Source: Leucogyrophana mollusca (Eukaryota > Basidiomycota > Agaricomycetes > Boletales). Taken from it: DNA of 16,013 bases. Shown piece by piece: positions 1 through 7,150 of this stretch. Location of the stretch: assembly GCA_021014945.1 (NCBI GenBank), contig MU266763.1:1-16013 (forward strand), in the 5' to 3' direction. Within the stretch, counting starts at the first letter, position 1. Every line of letters starts with the position of its first letter. The notes under the pieces are model-generated. The model ran no database searches and was not told the origin of the DNA. It was given only the letters and a program-made list of their open reading frames with translations. A program made the position numbers and the translations under genes.

Positions 1-237
1 GCTTCCTGTACATGCTGTACTCACTGCCATGCTGTGTAAGCTGTGTATGCACAGCCCATACTGTAGATATATAGCTACGACGTCCATAGTTAGTTTCCCT
101 TAGATACTTAATCTGGACAATAGGTATGGTGTCCTTATGACCTGGCAATATAGATACTTACTCTGGACAATAGTCTCAGTGCTTAAGGCAGCCCCTCAAG
201 TGGCTATTTCGCTCCCCAGCTCTTCTGAGCTTTAACA
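1..237 (+). repeat. Copia LTR 1, truncated by the window edge
   Basis: This is a copy of the same roughly 300-bp LTR found at 1205-1541, 3418-3719 and 13881-14178. It ends in TTTAACA at 237, matching the U5 end of the others; the U3 end with its TGTTC start lies outside the window. It carries the LTR's TATA-like box (GATATATAGC near 66-75) and its internal duplication, a roughly 23-bp block at 101-123 repeated at 151-173. I take plus as the LTR's true direction because the LTR that abuts a primer-binding site (LTR3) reads TGTTCG...CAACA on its own coding strand. LTR1 therefore points against the minus-strand gag beside it, and the bases after 237 are gag coding sequence, not a primer site. 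Confidence 0.85.
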
Positions 238-1000
238 CAGTGCCCTGGGCAGCATTGGAGGAAGAACTGGAGGGTGTAGAAGATGAATTGGACGATGTGA
301 ATGACTCCTGGGCCTTGTTGGCGTTCTTGGTGCGTTTCTTGCGCTGGCCTGGTGCTTGCTGCGCCTGGTGGGCCTCACTAGCCTGGTGCATGGCCTTGAA
401 CTTGTGTGTGCAGTGTCCAGGCTTCTTGCAGAAGTAACAAGTGACAGTGTTGGGGCATCTGCACTGTCCAGAGAACGCAGCAAGGACGGAATCGCCTTGG
501 AATGCGCCAGAGCCATCAGCACGATGATGACGCTGTTTCCTCAGCTAGGAACGCAGCCTTGAGCTCCTGCTTGTCCAGTGACTTGAGAAGCATCAAAGAG
601 GACGCAAAATGGTCGAATTCTTCGAACAGAGAGCGAATCATGGCAATGGAGACCAGCTCAGCATCGAGGTCTCCAAGGGTATAGGGCTTGGAAGCATCCT
701 TGGGACGGAGTTCTTGGATCTTGGACATAGAGTCTTCAATCCTGGCAATAAGGGAGCTGAGAGACTCGTCATCATGCTTCCTGATGGAGAAGAAGTTGTC
801 CCAAGCGTTGAAACGCGTACCAGGACGCTCCTGGACGTGGACCATACAGCGATTGGATCGTCCTGGTACAGCGATTGGATCGTCTTGGACAGTGTCTATA
901 TGGATCCTCTGCTCTGGGGAGAGGCCCAGATACAATTCTCCCGCCGCTTTGTCTGCTTTGGCATCCCACGTGGCCTGCTTATCGCACCAGTGCACACCAG
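238..1000 (-). pseudogene. Copia Gag fragment (UBN2-type capsid plus degenerate zinc knuckle)
   Basis: Gag would form the particle that packages element RNA. On the minus strand from about 1000 down to 519 there is an open segment with UBN2/retrotran_gag-like text, including KADKAAGELYL, LSPEQR, RPGTRFNAWDNFFSIRK and SLIARIEDSM. A one-base frameshift near 527-532 ends that frame at a stop (516-518). The next frame continues sensibly (FQGDSVLAAFSGQCRC) into a knuckle at 398-439, CYFCKKPGHCTHKF. It has the CX2CX4H part of the CCHC motif, but Phe replaces the last Cys. A Ser-rich tail follows and is cut by LTR1 at 238. A 22-bp tandem duplication (about 846-889) further corrupts the frame after DDPIAV. 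The natural N-terminus is missing: the upstream side is fused to a protease-region fragment. Non-functional. Confidence 0.8.
846..889. repeat. 22-bp tandem duplication inside gag
   Basis: A 22-bp unit (starting ACAGCGATTGGATCGTC) occurs twice head to tail with one difference. It lies in the Gag fragment and adds a length that is not a multiple of three, so it changes the reading frame. In the minus-strand translation the sequence CCAATCGCTGTA is read first as P-I-A-V and again, shifted, as S-N-R-C. A local slippage duplication after the element was already dead is the simplest reading. Confidence 0.85.
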
Positions 1001-1004
1001 CAGG

Positions 1005-1204
1005 TGCGGAATCACTAGAACGGACAGTGTCCTGAGTGCGATAAAAGCTCATATGCGTCGAATTGATAGTCACAGTGAATGCCTTGTGCTTGGTGAGGTA
1101 CAGGACTGCTAGGAGGTTTGTGCGGAGGTCTGGGACGTGTAGAACGCGCGAAAACTCGACAGATCTAGCTGGCTTGCCTGCAATCGTCGGACTAAACACC
1201 ACAG
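1005..1204 (-). pseudogene. Copia protease-end / gag-pre-integrase linker fragment
   Basis: From 1202 downward the minus strand reads VFSPTIAGKPARS, VEFSRVLHVPDLRTNLLAVLYLTK and then a TINSTHMSFYRT segment. This is the usual text between the aspartic protease and the gag-pre-integrase HHCC domain of copia polyproteins (the VLHVP-LR-NLLSV-LT motif). The protease active site lies further upstream and is absent. The fragment starts flush with the TG end of LTR2 (1205) and runs in frame into Gag at about 1000-1020. In a normal copia element protease follows Gag, so this order is reversed and must result from rearrangement or recombination between two copies. Not functional. Confidence 0.7.
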
Positions 1205-1541
1205 TGTTCGTTCTGGTGATTCCTCACTCTCTGGTGCGCACTGCCTGTATCCTGTGCACTGCTGTGCACACTGCTACTGTACAGCTTCTTCTTGCTATGC
1301 TGCATTGATATCTCATGCTGTACTCCCTGCATTGCTGTGTTGGCTGTGTATGCACAGCCCTTACTGTAGATATATAGCTACGATGTCCATAGTTAGTTCC
1401 CTAGTTACTTACTCTGGACTTCAGGTATGCTGTACTTATGATCCTACAGAATCTAGTTACTTACTCTGGACTTCAGTCCCAGTGCTTAAGGCAGCCCCTT
1501 ATAGTGGCTATTTCGCTCCTATAGCTCTCTGAGCTTTAACA
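1205..1541 (+). repeat. Copia LTR 2, complete, inserted against the coding direction
   Basis: A full LTR copy of 337 bp with TG at 1205 (TGTTCGTTCTGG) and CA at 1541 (GCTTTAACA). It contains the TATA-like GATATATAGC (about 1368-1377) and a perfect 23-bp direct repeat at 1402-1424 and 1454-1476, the internal signature of this LTR family. It is about 35 bp longer than LTR3 and LTR4, mostly in the U3 half. Its 5-bp flanks differ: CACAG on the left (1200-1204) and AGGTG on the right (1542-1546). The left flank is protease-region sequence and the right flank is reverse transcriptase sequence, both coded on the minus strand. No primer-binding site follows the U5 end. Confidence 0.9.
1402..1476 (+). 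repeat. Internal 23-bp direct repeat of the LTR
   Basis: The block TAGTTACTTACTCTGGACTT plus CAG occurs at 1402-1424 and again at 1454-1476. The same duplication appears in LTR1 (101-123, 151-173), LTR3 (3482-3504, 3532-3554) and LTR4 (13946-13967, 13996-14017) at 50-52 bp spacing, so it was part of the ancestral LTR. It lies just downstream of the TATA-like box. It could be a regulatory or R-region element, but the sequence does not say which. Confidence 0.85.
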
Positions 1542-2990
1542 AGGTGCATGTCATGCAAGGCTGCAATAGCCAGGACAACTCGGATTGTCGGCATGCGCAC
1601 TGTAGGAGCGAAGATCTCGAGATAATCGAATCCACGGCGCTGATTATAGCCCTTTGCGACGAGTCTGCCCTTGTAGCGCTCAATAGAGCCATCAGCATTG
1701 CGCTTCACCTTAAACACCCACTTGGACCCTATGACCTTGCGATCTGCTGGTCTAGGAACGATCCTCCAGGTGCCATTGCTCTTGTGAGCTGCCAGCTCTT
1801 CAAGCGCAGCTTGGCGCCACTGTTCTGCATCAGGACGACGCAATGCCTCTTTGAATGACATGGGCTCTGCAGGAGAAGTGGCAGAATAGGCTATATCCAT
1901 GGCATACTCCGCATCTTCGATTTCATCGTCCACATTGTCAACCAACTGCGCAGGAGACAGCTTCCACCATTCGCGAGGAGGCTTCCTGCTTCGAGCTGGG
2001 AGTCTGGCACCAATGCCAACAGGGCTAGGTGGACGAAGAGGCGCAGGGACAGCGCCAGGCGGTTGAACAGGAGCTGGGGCATGCACAGGAGCATGTGGAG
2101 GCGCAGGAGGAGCTGGATCAATTCCTGGGACACCAGGCTCAACAGCAGGAGGCGCAGGTGCAGCTGGTGGATCCATATCTCCCCCATGATCCAGATCATC
2201 TTCAGGCTCAGATTTAGAGTCTTCTGGCCAATAGATAGGGTTGTTTGGAAGAGGTGCAAGTGCAGGGGGGTGCGCATTGGCAGGAATTGGAGCTAGTGGT
2301 GCGATGTTTGCAGGAGGTGCATTGGCAGGCTTCAGAGGGAAGTACCTTTCATCGAAATCAGCGCGTTCTGAGATGATGGTGCGCTTGGTGGTCGGGTTGT
2401 AGAACTTCCAGCCTTTGTAGCCAGGAGGATAGCCAATGAAGACACATTTCTCCATGTGAGGAGCAAGGGCTGCTCTCTTGTCCTTCTGGATGTGCACACA
2501 GGCAGTGCAGCCCCAAACGCGCAGATGGGAGACATCTGGCTTGTTTCCATGCCATAGCTCATAAGGAGTCGCATTGTCCACTGCTTCTGTAGGGCACCTG
2601 TTCCAAACATGCACTAGGGCAGCCAGGCATTCTCCCCAGAACGCCTTGGCCATCCCTGATTCATCCAGCATTGCTGTGATGTGCTCTGCAAGCACCCTGT
2701 TTGCTCTCTCTGCAACACCATTCTGCTGAGGCCTGTTTCGCACTGTGTGCTGGCGCACAATGTCACAGTCGGTGGTGTGCTTCAGGAACTCGTTGGACAT
2801 GTACTCTCCGCCCCTGTCATCCCTTAGGCCCTTGATTTTGCGCCCAGTCTGGTTGTCAGCATATGCCTGGAACTGTTTGAAGGCAGAGAAGGTGTCTGAC
2901 TTGGCTTTAAGGGGAATAACGACGCGAAATCGAGAGTAGTCGCAGATGAAGGTGGCCCAGTAGCGAAATCCTCGGAAAGTGCAATAGGGG
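1542..2990 (-). pseudogene. Copia Pol: integrase core and truncated reverse transcriptase
   Basis: This would encode the enzymes that copy and insert the element. The minus-strand frame is open from 3085 to the RT break. The integrase (rve) core shows CDYSRFRVV, then the second catalytic Asp in GLRDDRGGEY and the catalytic Glu in RPQQNGVAERANR. The first Asp (usual HSDL motif) is lost at a frameshift near 2990. Next come the copia FIGYPPGYKGWKFYNP segment, a long Pro/Ala-rich linker (about 1990-2340) and the RVT_2 start: WRQAALEELAAHKSNGTW, VIGSKWVFKVKRNADG, RYKGRLVAKGY and FAPTVRM. The frame stops making RT sense after ALHDMHL at 1542, exactly where LTR2 begins. The YVDD active site and the rest of RT are absent. 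The integrase part is well preserved, which suggests fairly recent insertion. Confidence 0.93.
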
Positions 2991-3165
2991 ACCTGATGGA
3001 TGGACCAAGACAAGCAGGTCCTCAGCTTTGTACAGCGATGATGGGAAGGGATTGGCATGCATCTTGCCAGCCAGGCATGGCTCACAGATGGGATCTGGAA
3101 GGGCCTTCGACTCTAGCTTCAATCCAGTGACCAGATTGTGATCAATAAGTAAGACAATGCTGAGT
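2990..3165 (-). pseudogene. Copia gag-pre-integrase (HHCC) fragment, frameshifted
   Basis: In a different minus-strand frame from the integrase core, this stretch reads NTLSIVLLIDHNLVTGLKLE, then PICEPCLAGKMHANPFPSS. The CEPCLAGK Cys pair is the C-terminal half of the HHCC zinc-binding domain that precedes copia integrases. The His pair upstream is scrambled by one or more frameshifts around 3160-3190. After PFPSS the frame drifts near 2990-3000 (VHPSGPLLHF, where VHSDLxGPL is expected), and the correct frame resumes as GFRYWATFICDYSRF. That indel removes the first catalytic Asp of the integrase. Confidence 0.8.
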
Positions 3166-3306
3166 GTATTGAGGCTGGTAGGTGCGCATGACAGCGCAGG
3201 AGTGGACACAGTGGCCAGGGAGTGCACAGAACAAGCAGGAAGCCTTAGAGGCGCATCTGCATTGCTCTAGAGGTGGTGAAAGCGAGGTACAAGACTTGGA
3301 GTTCAT
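3166..3306 (-). pseudogene. Internally deleted copia Gag: start joined to an intact CCHC zinc knuckle
   Basis: An open minus-strand segment begins at ATG 3306 with MNSKSCTSLSPPLE, which resembles the N-terminus of copia Gags, and continues at once into QCRC and the knuckle CLFCALPGHCVHSC (3196-3237). That motif is a full CX2CX4HX4C zinc knuckle. It aligns with the knuckle at 398-439 (shared QCRC, then C-F-C, PGHC and H at matching positions). The whole UBN2/capsid section between them, several hundred bp in the other Gag copy, is missing. The frame stays open after the knuckle to a stop at about 3142, then merges with frameshifted gag-pre-integrase sequence; the protease is also absent. A deletion derivative, not a functional capsid protein. 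Confidence 0.65.
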
Positions 3307-3400
3307 TGTAGCGCAGATAAGACAGTACTGGGAGCAGGGCTCAACCAAGGAGTGGTCAGGACGTGTTGAGGACGATCCAAGGACGCTAGAAGTGGCTAGA

Positions 3401-3417
3401 GCGCAGGGCTCATAACC
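3401..3417 (-). promoter_or_regulatory. Primer-binding site: initiator tRNA-Met half
   Basis: Directly next to the U5 end of LTR3, the plus strand reads GCGCAGGGCTCATAACC (3401-3417), with no gap to the LTR. As RNA this equals the 5' side of the anticodon arm of fungal initiator tRNA-Met, including the CAU anticodon. The minus-strand element RNA would therefore pair with it. Priming by an internally cleaved initiator tRNA-Met half is established for Drosophila copia and yeast Ty5. This fixes the element's direction (minus) and identifies LTR3 as its 5' LTR. Confidence 0.85.
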
Positions 3418-3719
3418 TGTTGAAGCTCAGAGAGCTATAGGAGCGACTTAGCCACTATTGGGGCAGCCTTAAGCACTGGAGCTAATGTCCAGAGTAAGTA
3501 ACTAGATTGCGAGGTCATAATAACACCATACCTAATGTCCAGAGTAAGTAACTAAGGAAACTAACTATGGACATCGTAGCTATATATCTACAGTATGGGG
3601 CTATGCATACACAGCAAACAGAGCATGGCAGTGAGTATAGCATGTACAGGAAGTGAGGCAGAGCAAGAAGGCTGTACAGTACCAGTGTGTACAGCAGTGC
3701 GCAATCAGCACAGCGAACA
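3418..3719 (-). repeat. Copia LTR 3 (5' LTR of the minus-strand element)
   Basis: A 302-bp LTR. On the minus strand it starts TGTTCGCTGTGC (3719) and ends CAACA (3418), followed at once by the tRNA-Met-half primer site. The TATA-like GATATATAGC lies at about 3577-3586 on the minus strand. The internal repeat is at 3482-3504 and 3532-3554 (perfect). The 5-bp sequence beyond its U3 end is GATTG (3720-3724). The inner side is the primer site, so no target duplication is expected there; the partner 3' LTR of this element is not recognised in the window. Confidence 0.9.
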
Positions 3720-3737
3720 GATTGCGCACATCTGGCA

Positions 3738-4140
3738 ATCGGGAACTCCGTGGCACCAGCCCCACCATAGGGCAGAATAACTCGACCTTGATGCGATGGT
3801 ATGGCTTTGTGAGCAAGGCTGCAGGCTGGTCTGCAGTGGGTGCAATGATCTGCTTCTCCAGTGCTTAAAGCCAGTAGAAGCGCAGATCTAAGTGTTTCAT
3901 GCGTCCATGGTACTCTGGGTCCTTGGCAACCTGTGTGGCAGACCGATTGTCGATGTGAAGGAGTGAGGGAGCATCAGGAGGAAAGCCCATCTCTAGTAAG
4001 AGCTTGCACAGCCAAAAGATCTCCTTGCCTACTTCCACAGCAGCGATATATTCTGCTTCAGTTGGGAACAAAGCAACAGTGTCTTGAATCTTGGAGCGCC
4101 AGGAGACAGCACCTGTGCCAATAATCACCAGAACAAACAT
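3738..4140 (-). pseudogene. Copia RNase H fragment (3' end of another element)
   Basis: RNase H would remove RNA from the cDNA hybrid. The minus strand from 4140 reads IGTGAVSWRSKIQDTVALFPTEAEYIAA, WLCKLLLEMGF, HIDNRSATQVAKDPEYHGRMKHLDLRFYWL, then an in-frame TAA (3865-3867), then EKQIIAPTADQPAALLTKPYHR. These are the TEAEYIA, DN-SA-A and LTK motifs of copia RNase H. The first catalytic Asp block (DADWAG) is absent because the fragment starts abruptly at about 4140. The C-terminal end lies only about 20-50 bp outside LTR3, so it could be the 3' end of a neighbouring copy sharing that LTR. No clear polypurine tract precedes the LTR. Confidence 0.85.
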
Positions 4141-4227
4141 TACTTATGCTGTACTCATTACCTTTCAATCCTGAGCAGCGGTGTGAGCCCCAGATGAACT
4201 GTTGGCAGTTGCCAAACAGGTAGTTCA

Positions 4228-4731
4228 TTGTTGTTGCCACCATCATCCGCGTCATCAGTCTGGGCCCTCCTCGTAGTTATTGCGTTGTGGGGGGCATTAG
4301 CGGTGCAAGCATGTGCCTTCTTTTTGCCTACAGACAGCTTTTTCTATTTGTTGCTTCTTTGGTTGACTGCCTATCGCGCATGCGCAGGCCACCATGTAAA
4401 TTTGCAGGAACCGAGACCGTTTTCGGAGGCAGCATATCTGCAAGCTGGAGGTGGGTCAGTACAAATGGTCAAGTGTCAGGGTAACAGCTACTTCCTGATT
4501 GGTGACCTCCATCACCTCAGGCAGGACTTCTCAGCAGCAATAAGACATCTAAAAGGTATGGTTTTTATGTTGTGGGAAAGTGACCTTAGAGACCAACCAC
4601 TGAGCGCTTTCTCCGTGCCTGGATTGCTGTGGCTCCTCCCTTCCTCTGATGCCAGGGCCTCGTTACCTTGTGTCATCTTTGAGGTGTCCAAACTGCAGTA
4701 TGTAACACGTCCACCGTATCTGTCAAATTAG
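4228..4731 (+). CDS. Hypothetical ORF, hydrophobic N-terminus (doubtful)
   Basis: A 167-residue open frame. The first 50 residues are hydrophobic (LLVVIALWGALAV and FFYLLLLWLTAY) and could be two membrane segments or simply a pyrimidine-rich stretch. The middle part (about residues 72-110: GGGSVQMVKCQGN, YFLIGDLHHLRQDFSAAIRHLK) looks more protein-like. A GT after RHLK and an AG near 4590 could bound a very short intron. I recognise no family. It sits between the RNase H fragment and a hAT-like terminus, so it could be transposon-derived or chance. Confidence 0.25.
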   Translation: MLLPPSSASSVWALLVVIALWGALAVQACAFFLPTDSFFYLLLLWLTAYRACAGHHVNLQEPRPFSEAAYLQAGGGSVQMVKCQGNSYFLIGDLHHLRQDFSAAIRHLKGMVFMLWESDLRDQPLSAFSVPGLLWLLPSSDARASLPCVIFEVSKLQYVTRPPYLSN

Positions 4732-4737
4732 CTGCCA

Positions 4738-4823
4738 ATCTTTACGGAACGATGACAGAATCCGTATTACGGGCCCCATATGTACGGCTTTTGACGGGTA
4801 TGGTGTGCAGCCCTAGGCTGCCA
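4738..4823. mobile_element. Possible hAT-type transposon end or remnant
   Basis: Read on the minus strand from 4815, the sequence begins TAGGGCTGCACACCATACCC and continues with GC-rich GGGCCCG and ACGG motifs. This resembles the TAGGGCTG/CAGGGCTG ends of fungal hAT elements. The 7-mer GCTGCCA occurs at 4731-4737 and 4817-4823 on both sides of a 79-bp stretch. With one more base it is a 7-of-8 match, the length hAT elements duplicate. However, the left boundary (ATCTTTACGG) is not an inverted copy of the right end, so a complete element is not shown. Confidence 0.35.
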
Positions 4824-5000
4824 CTGTTAGACAGGGTGAATCAAGGATAAAGCCTCGCATTCACCCACATCATCACAAATCTGTATTAAGTATTCAAATA
4901 AGCCCTCACATGTAGACTAAGACATAGATAATGATTAGTAGATATATTTCTTGTTAGTATACAGATATATGCTGGGGAGATTGTTGGTACCAGCAGTCCC

Positions 5001-5590
5001 CTACTCCAGATGGATTGCCTTTTCTATGGCAGTGACCTGCTTTCAGAAGTTGTAGACCTCCTTCTTCAGTGCCTGCACCCTCCATAAAGCCTAATTACCG
5101 CCTGCTACCTTGCCTGTATGTCCTCTGAAAGTCCAGTTAGATGACCGAGGATGATTGCTTTGTCCGCTGCCCCTTGTGTGTGTGTGCAATGTTGTAGTCG
5201 GCCTTGGCCATCACTACCTTCTTCTTCATCATGAGCAATGTCGTGCTCACATGCTCGAGCAACTCCCTCACCCTATCCCCCGCCCCTTTGACTCCCTTCA
5301 CCTTCTCTGACGAAATCCTTATTTTTGGCTGCTGTCGAGGCATGACCAGAGGGAGATTGAGCATAAGACCTGCTGAGCATTGAGGACCCTGAACATATGC
5401 CATCTGTAACATTTAAATTGGTAATTTTTTGTTTGGTTATTACATGTGGTACTTACCCTTGCCATATCAATGAGGTTCTGGAAAGTAGGTTAGCATCCTT
5501 GCATTCTTATACAGTTGTTGTAAACACCTGTTACCTGGGTTTGGTAGCTAGCTGTGCGTTAGCAGTTACATTGGTAGACGTGAACATCAT
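5001..5590 (-). pseudogene. Decayed intron-containing gene of unknown family, coiled-coil-like C-terminus
   Basis: The minus strand has two textbook introns. One runs about 5529-5475 (GTAACAGG...TGCTAAC...TTTCCAG); the next runs about 5453-5406 (GTAAGTACC...TGTTACAG). The longest downstream segment (5137-5412) carries AGDRVRELLEHVSTTLLMMKKKVVMAKADYN. Shifting frame near the end of that segment and passing an in-frame stop, the text continues as ADKAIILGHLTGLSEDIQA, QAVIRLYG, ALKKEVYNF, a stop, and KQVTAIEKAIHLE, ending at TAG 5001-5003. The heptad-like spacing of Leu/Val/Ile suggests a coiled coil. At least two stops and two frameshifts show that it is dead. A same-strand open segment at about 5690-5900 (RATAGPSLSSDSNVAQQTHLERKVSIEVALIAGIQI) could be an upstream exon. 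I do not recognise the family. Confidence 0.45.
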
Positions 5591-6069
5591 ATATACAGAT
5601 TACAAAATGACTTTTTGGTTGCTTGAATATGGTTTGAAGTTAGTCGATTGATCGATTGATCTGGGCCAATGTGTTGGAACTTTTTAATTTGGATACCGGC
5701 AATCAATGCCACCTCAATCGACACCTTCCTTTCCAAATGGGTTTGCTGCGCCACATTGGAATCAGAGCTTAAACTTGGCCCAGCTGTGGCTCTCCCTGTC
5801 TGTTTCTCCTTGGTCGGGGCAAGCAAGCAACTGATGCTATCTGTAGTACTTGCAAGATTGCGGAACCACGTTACCTGTGCCAAGACTGCTTTGGTGTGGA
5901 TGTGCACTGCGCTGAGTGTACAGTTAAAAACCATGTGTATTCACCCCTACATAGATTATGGGTGAGCAAGAGTGACTGAGTCAAACCCCCATGCACTAAC
6001 ATGTATAACAGGAGTGGACAGGGTCTTACTCTGAATGCAAGACTCCCAAGAAGCCTGGCTTCTGCATAA

Positions 6070-7150
6070 CTAGGTCATCAACTCAGAGAAAGATGTATTA
6101 TGCCAATGCATGCTTCTGGCGATGACTTTATTGTTATCAATGGCCATGGAATCCACGAGGTTGGTCTGGATTACTGCAAGTGCAAGACAGCAGAACAGAA
6201 GACAACACAACTTATGCATATGTCTTGGTTTCCATCAACAATGGTCGACCTAAAGACCGCAGTGACTTTCCACCTGCTGGAGGAGTTTCACCTGCTTTCT
6301 TTCAAGTCCAAGGTGGGTATTTCCATGTCCTTGCACATTGCACTGACAATACAGGCATTAAACCTCTGGAGGTGGGTATCCGTGCCCCTGTATATATCTC
6401 ACGTGCTCTCATAGGATTGGTATAAAGCCTTTATGTGTATGATTTGTGAATAGCATCATCTGAAGATGGTCAAACACAGTGGCTGTAGTTATGAACCAGG
6501 AGGTGTACAAGGCGCAAAAGAAGGCAAATTAGCTGTGCTTTGTCCCACCTGCTCCCATCCCAACAAGAACCTCCCAAACAGCTGGGAAAATGTCTTCCCA
6601 GCAAAGCGGTCAGTCTGCCTATAAAGCTGTTCAATATTTAGCTCATGTAAATACCTTCTAGTTGGATTTATGGGTTATTTGTGACTATTAAGGCAAACTT
6701 TCGCTTGAAGAGGAAAGTGGTATCCAAGGATTTAGTAGATACAGGTCTAAGCAGGGGATGGACCTATTTTGTTGATGAGGTACCCTACAAACTTCACCTA
6801 CGTGACCGTATCAATGAGCTTCAAGAGGTAAGTGGTTCTGGCCATTCATATAGGGTTCCAGGCTTACAAATCAATACAAAAGCACCCGCTCAAGCCATAG
6901 CGCTGTTGATATGGCTGACATAAAATCCTCGCGGGGTCTCACTGCAACTGGTGTTGGCACAGTCGACTGTGCATATCACAACATGAAACTTCCAGGAGGT
7001 GTCAGAGATTTGTAGAAGGGAGAAAAGTAGGGGTTTCCATGGCAACGTGTATTGTGCTGATCATGTATCACGCAGATATGTCAATATGGACTACATGTTT
7101 TTCTCTGCTCTGAGGAACTGCAAGTTGATGGGTCTCAATGTGGTTGCACT
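6070..7150 (+). pseudogene. KDZ-superfamily transposase pseudogene, N-terminal part with CxC2 block
   Basis: KDZ transposases are large RNase H-fold DNA transposases common in Agaricomycetes. Exon A (6070-6371) reads LGHQLRERC, GDDFIVINGHGIHEVGLDYCKCK and MSWFPSTMVDLKTAVTF, the CxC2-like zinc block, with a frameshift near 6314. The 43-bp intron 6372-6414 follows. Exon B (6415-6608) has HHLKMVKHSGCSYEPGGVQ and LCPTCSHPNKNLPNSWE, with a stop at 6451-6453. The 53-bp intron 6609-6661 follows. Exon C (6662-6827) has ANFRLKRKVVSKD; Lys (6690-6692) stands where the DANF catalytic Asp is expected. The next donor is GTAAGT at 6828, with its acceptor unclear. Exon D has MADIKSSRGLTATGVGTVDC and a TAG at 7013-7015. 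The 49-bp intron 7027-7075 precedes YVNMDYMFFSALRNCKLMGLNV. Homology ends at about 7145. Inactive. Confidence 0.88.

Noticed and set aside
238..1204. LTR1-interior-LTR2 as a normal small non-autonomous (TRIM-like) element
   Set aside because: No primer site follows LTR1 and no polypurine tract precedes LTR2; the interior is inverted coding sequence, so it could not replicate in the usual way.
1254..1532. Plus-strand open frame over LTR2
   Set aside because: It covers only LTR sequence and has no protein-like motif.
2029..2296. Plus-strand and alternative minus-strand frames across the integrase-RT linker
   Set aside because: They are shadows of the Pro/Ala-rich linker in the well-supported minus-strand Pol frame.
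3595..3868. Plus-strand open frames across LTR3 and RNase H
   Set aside because: They are antisense to the recognised RNase H and LTR; no motif supports them.
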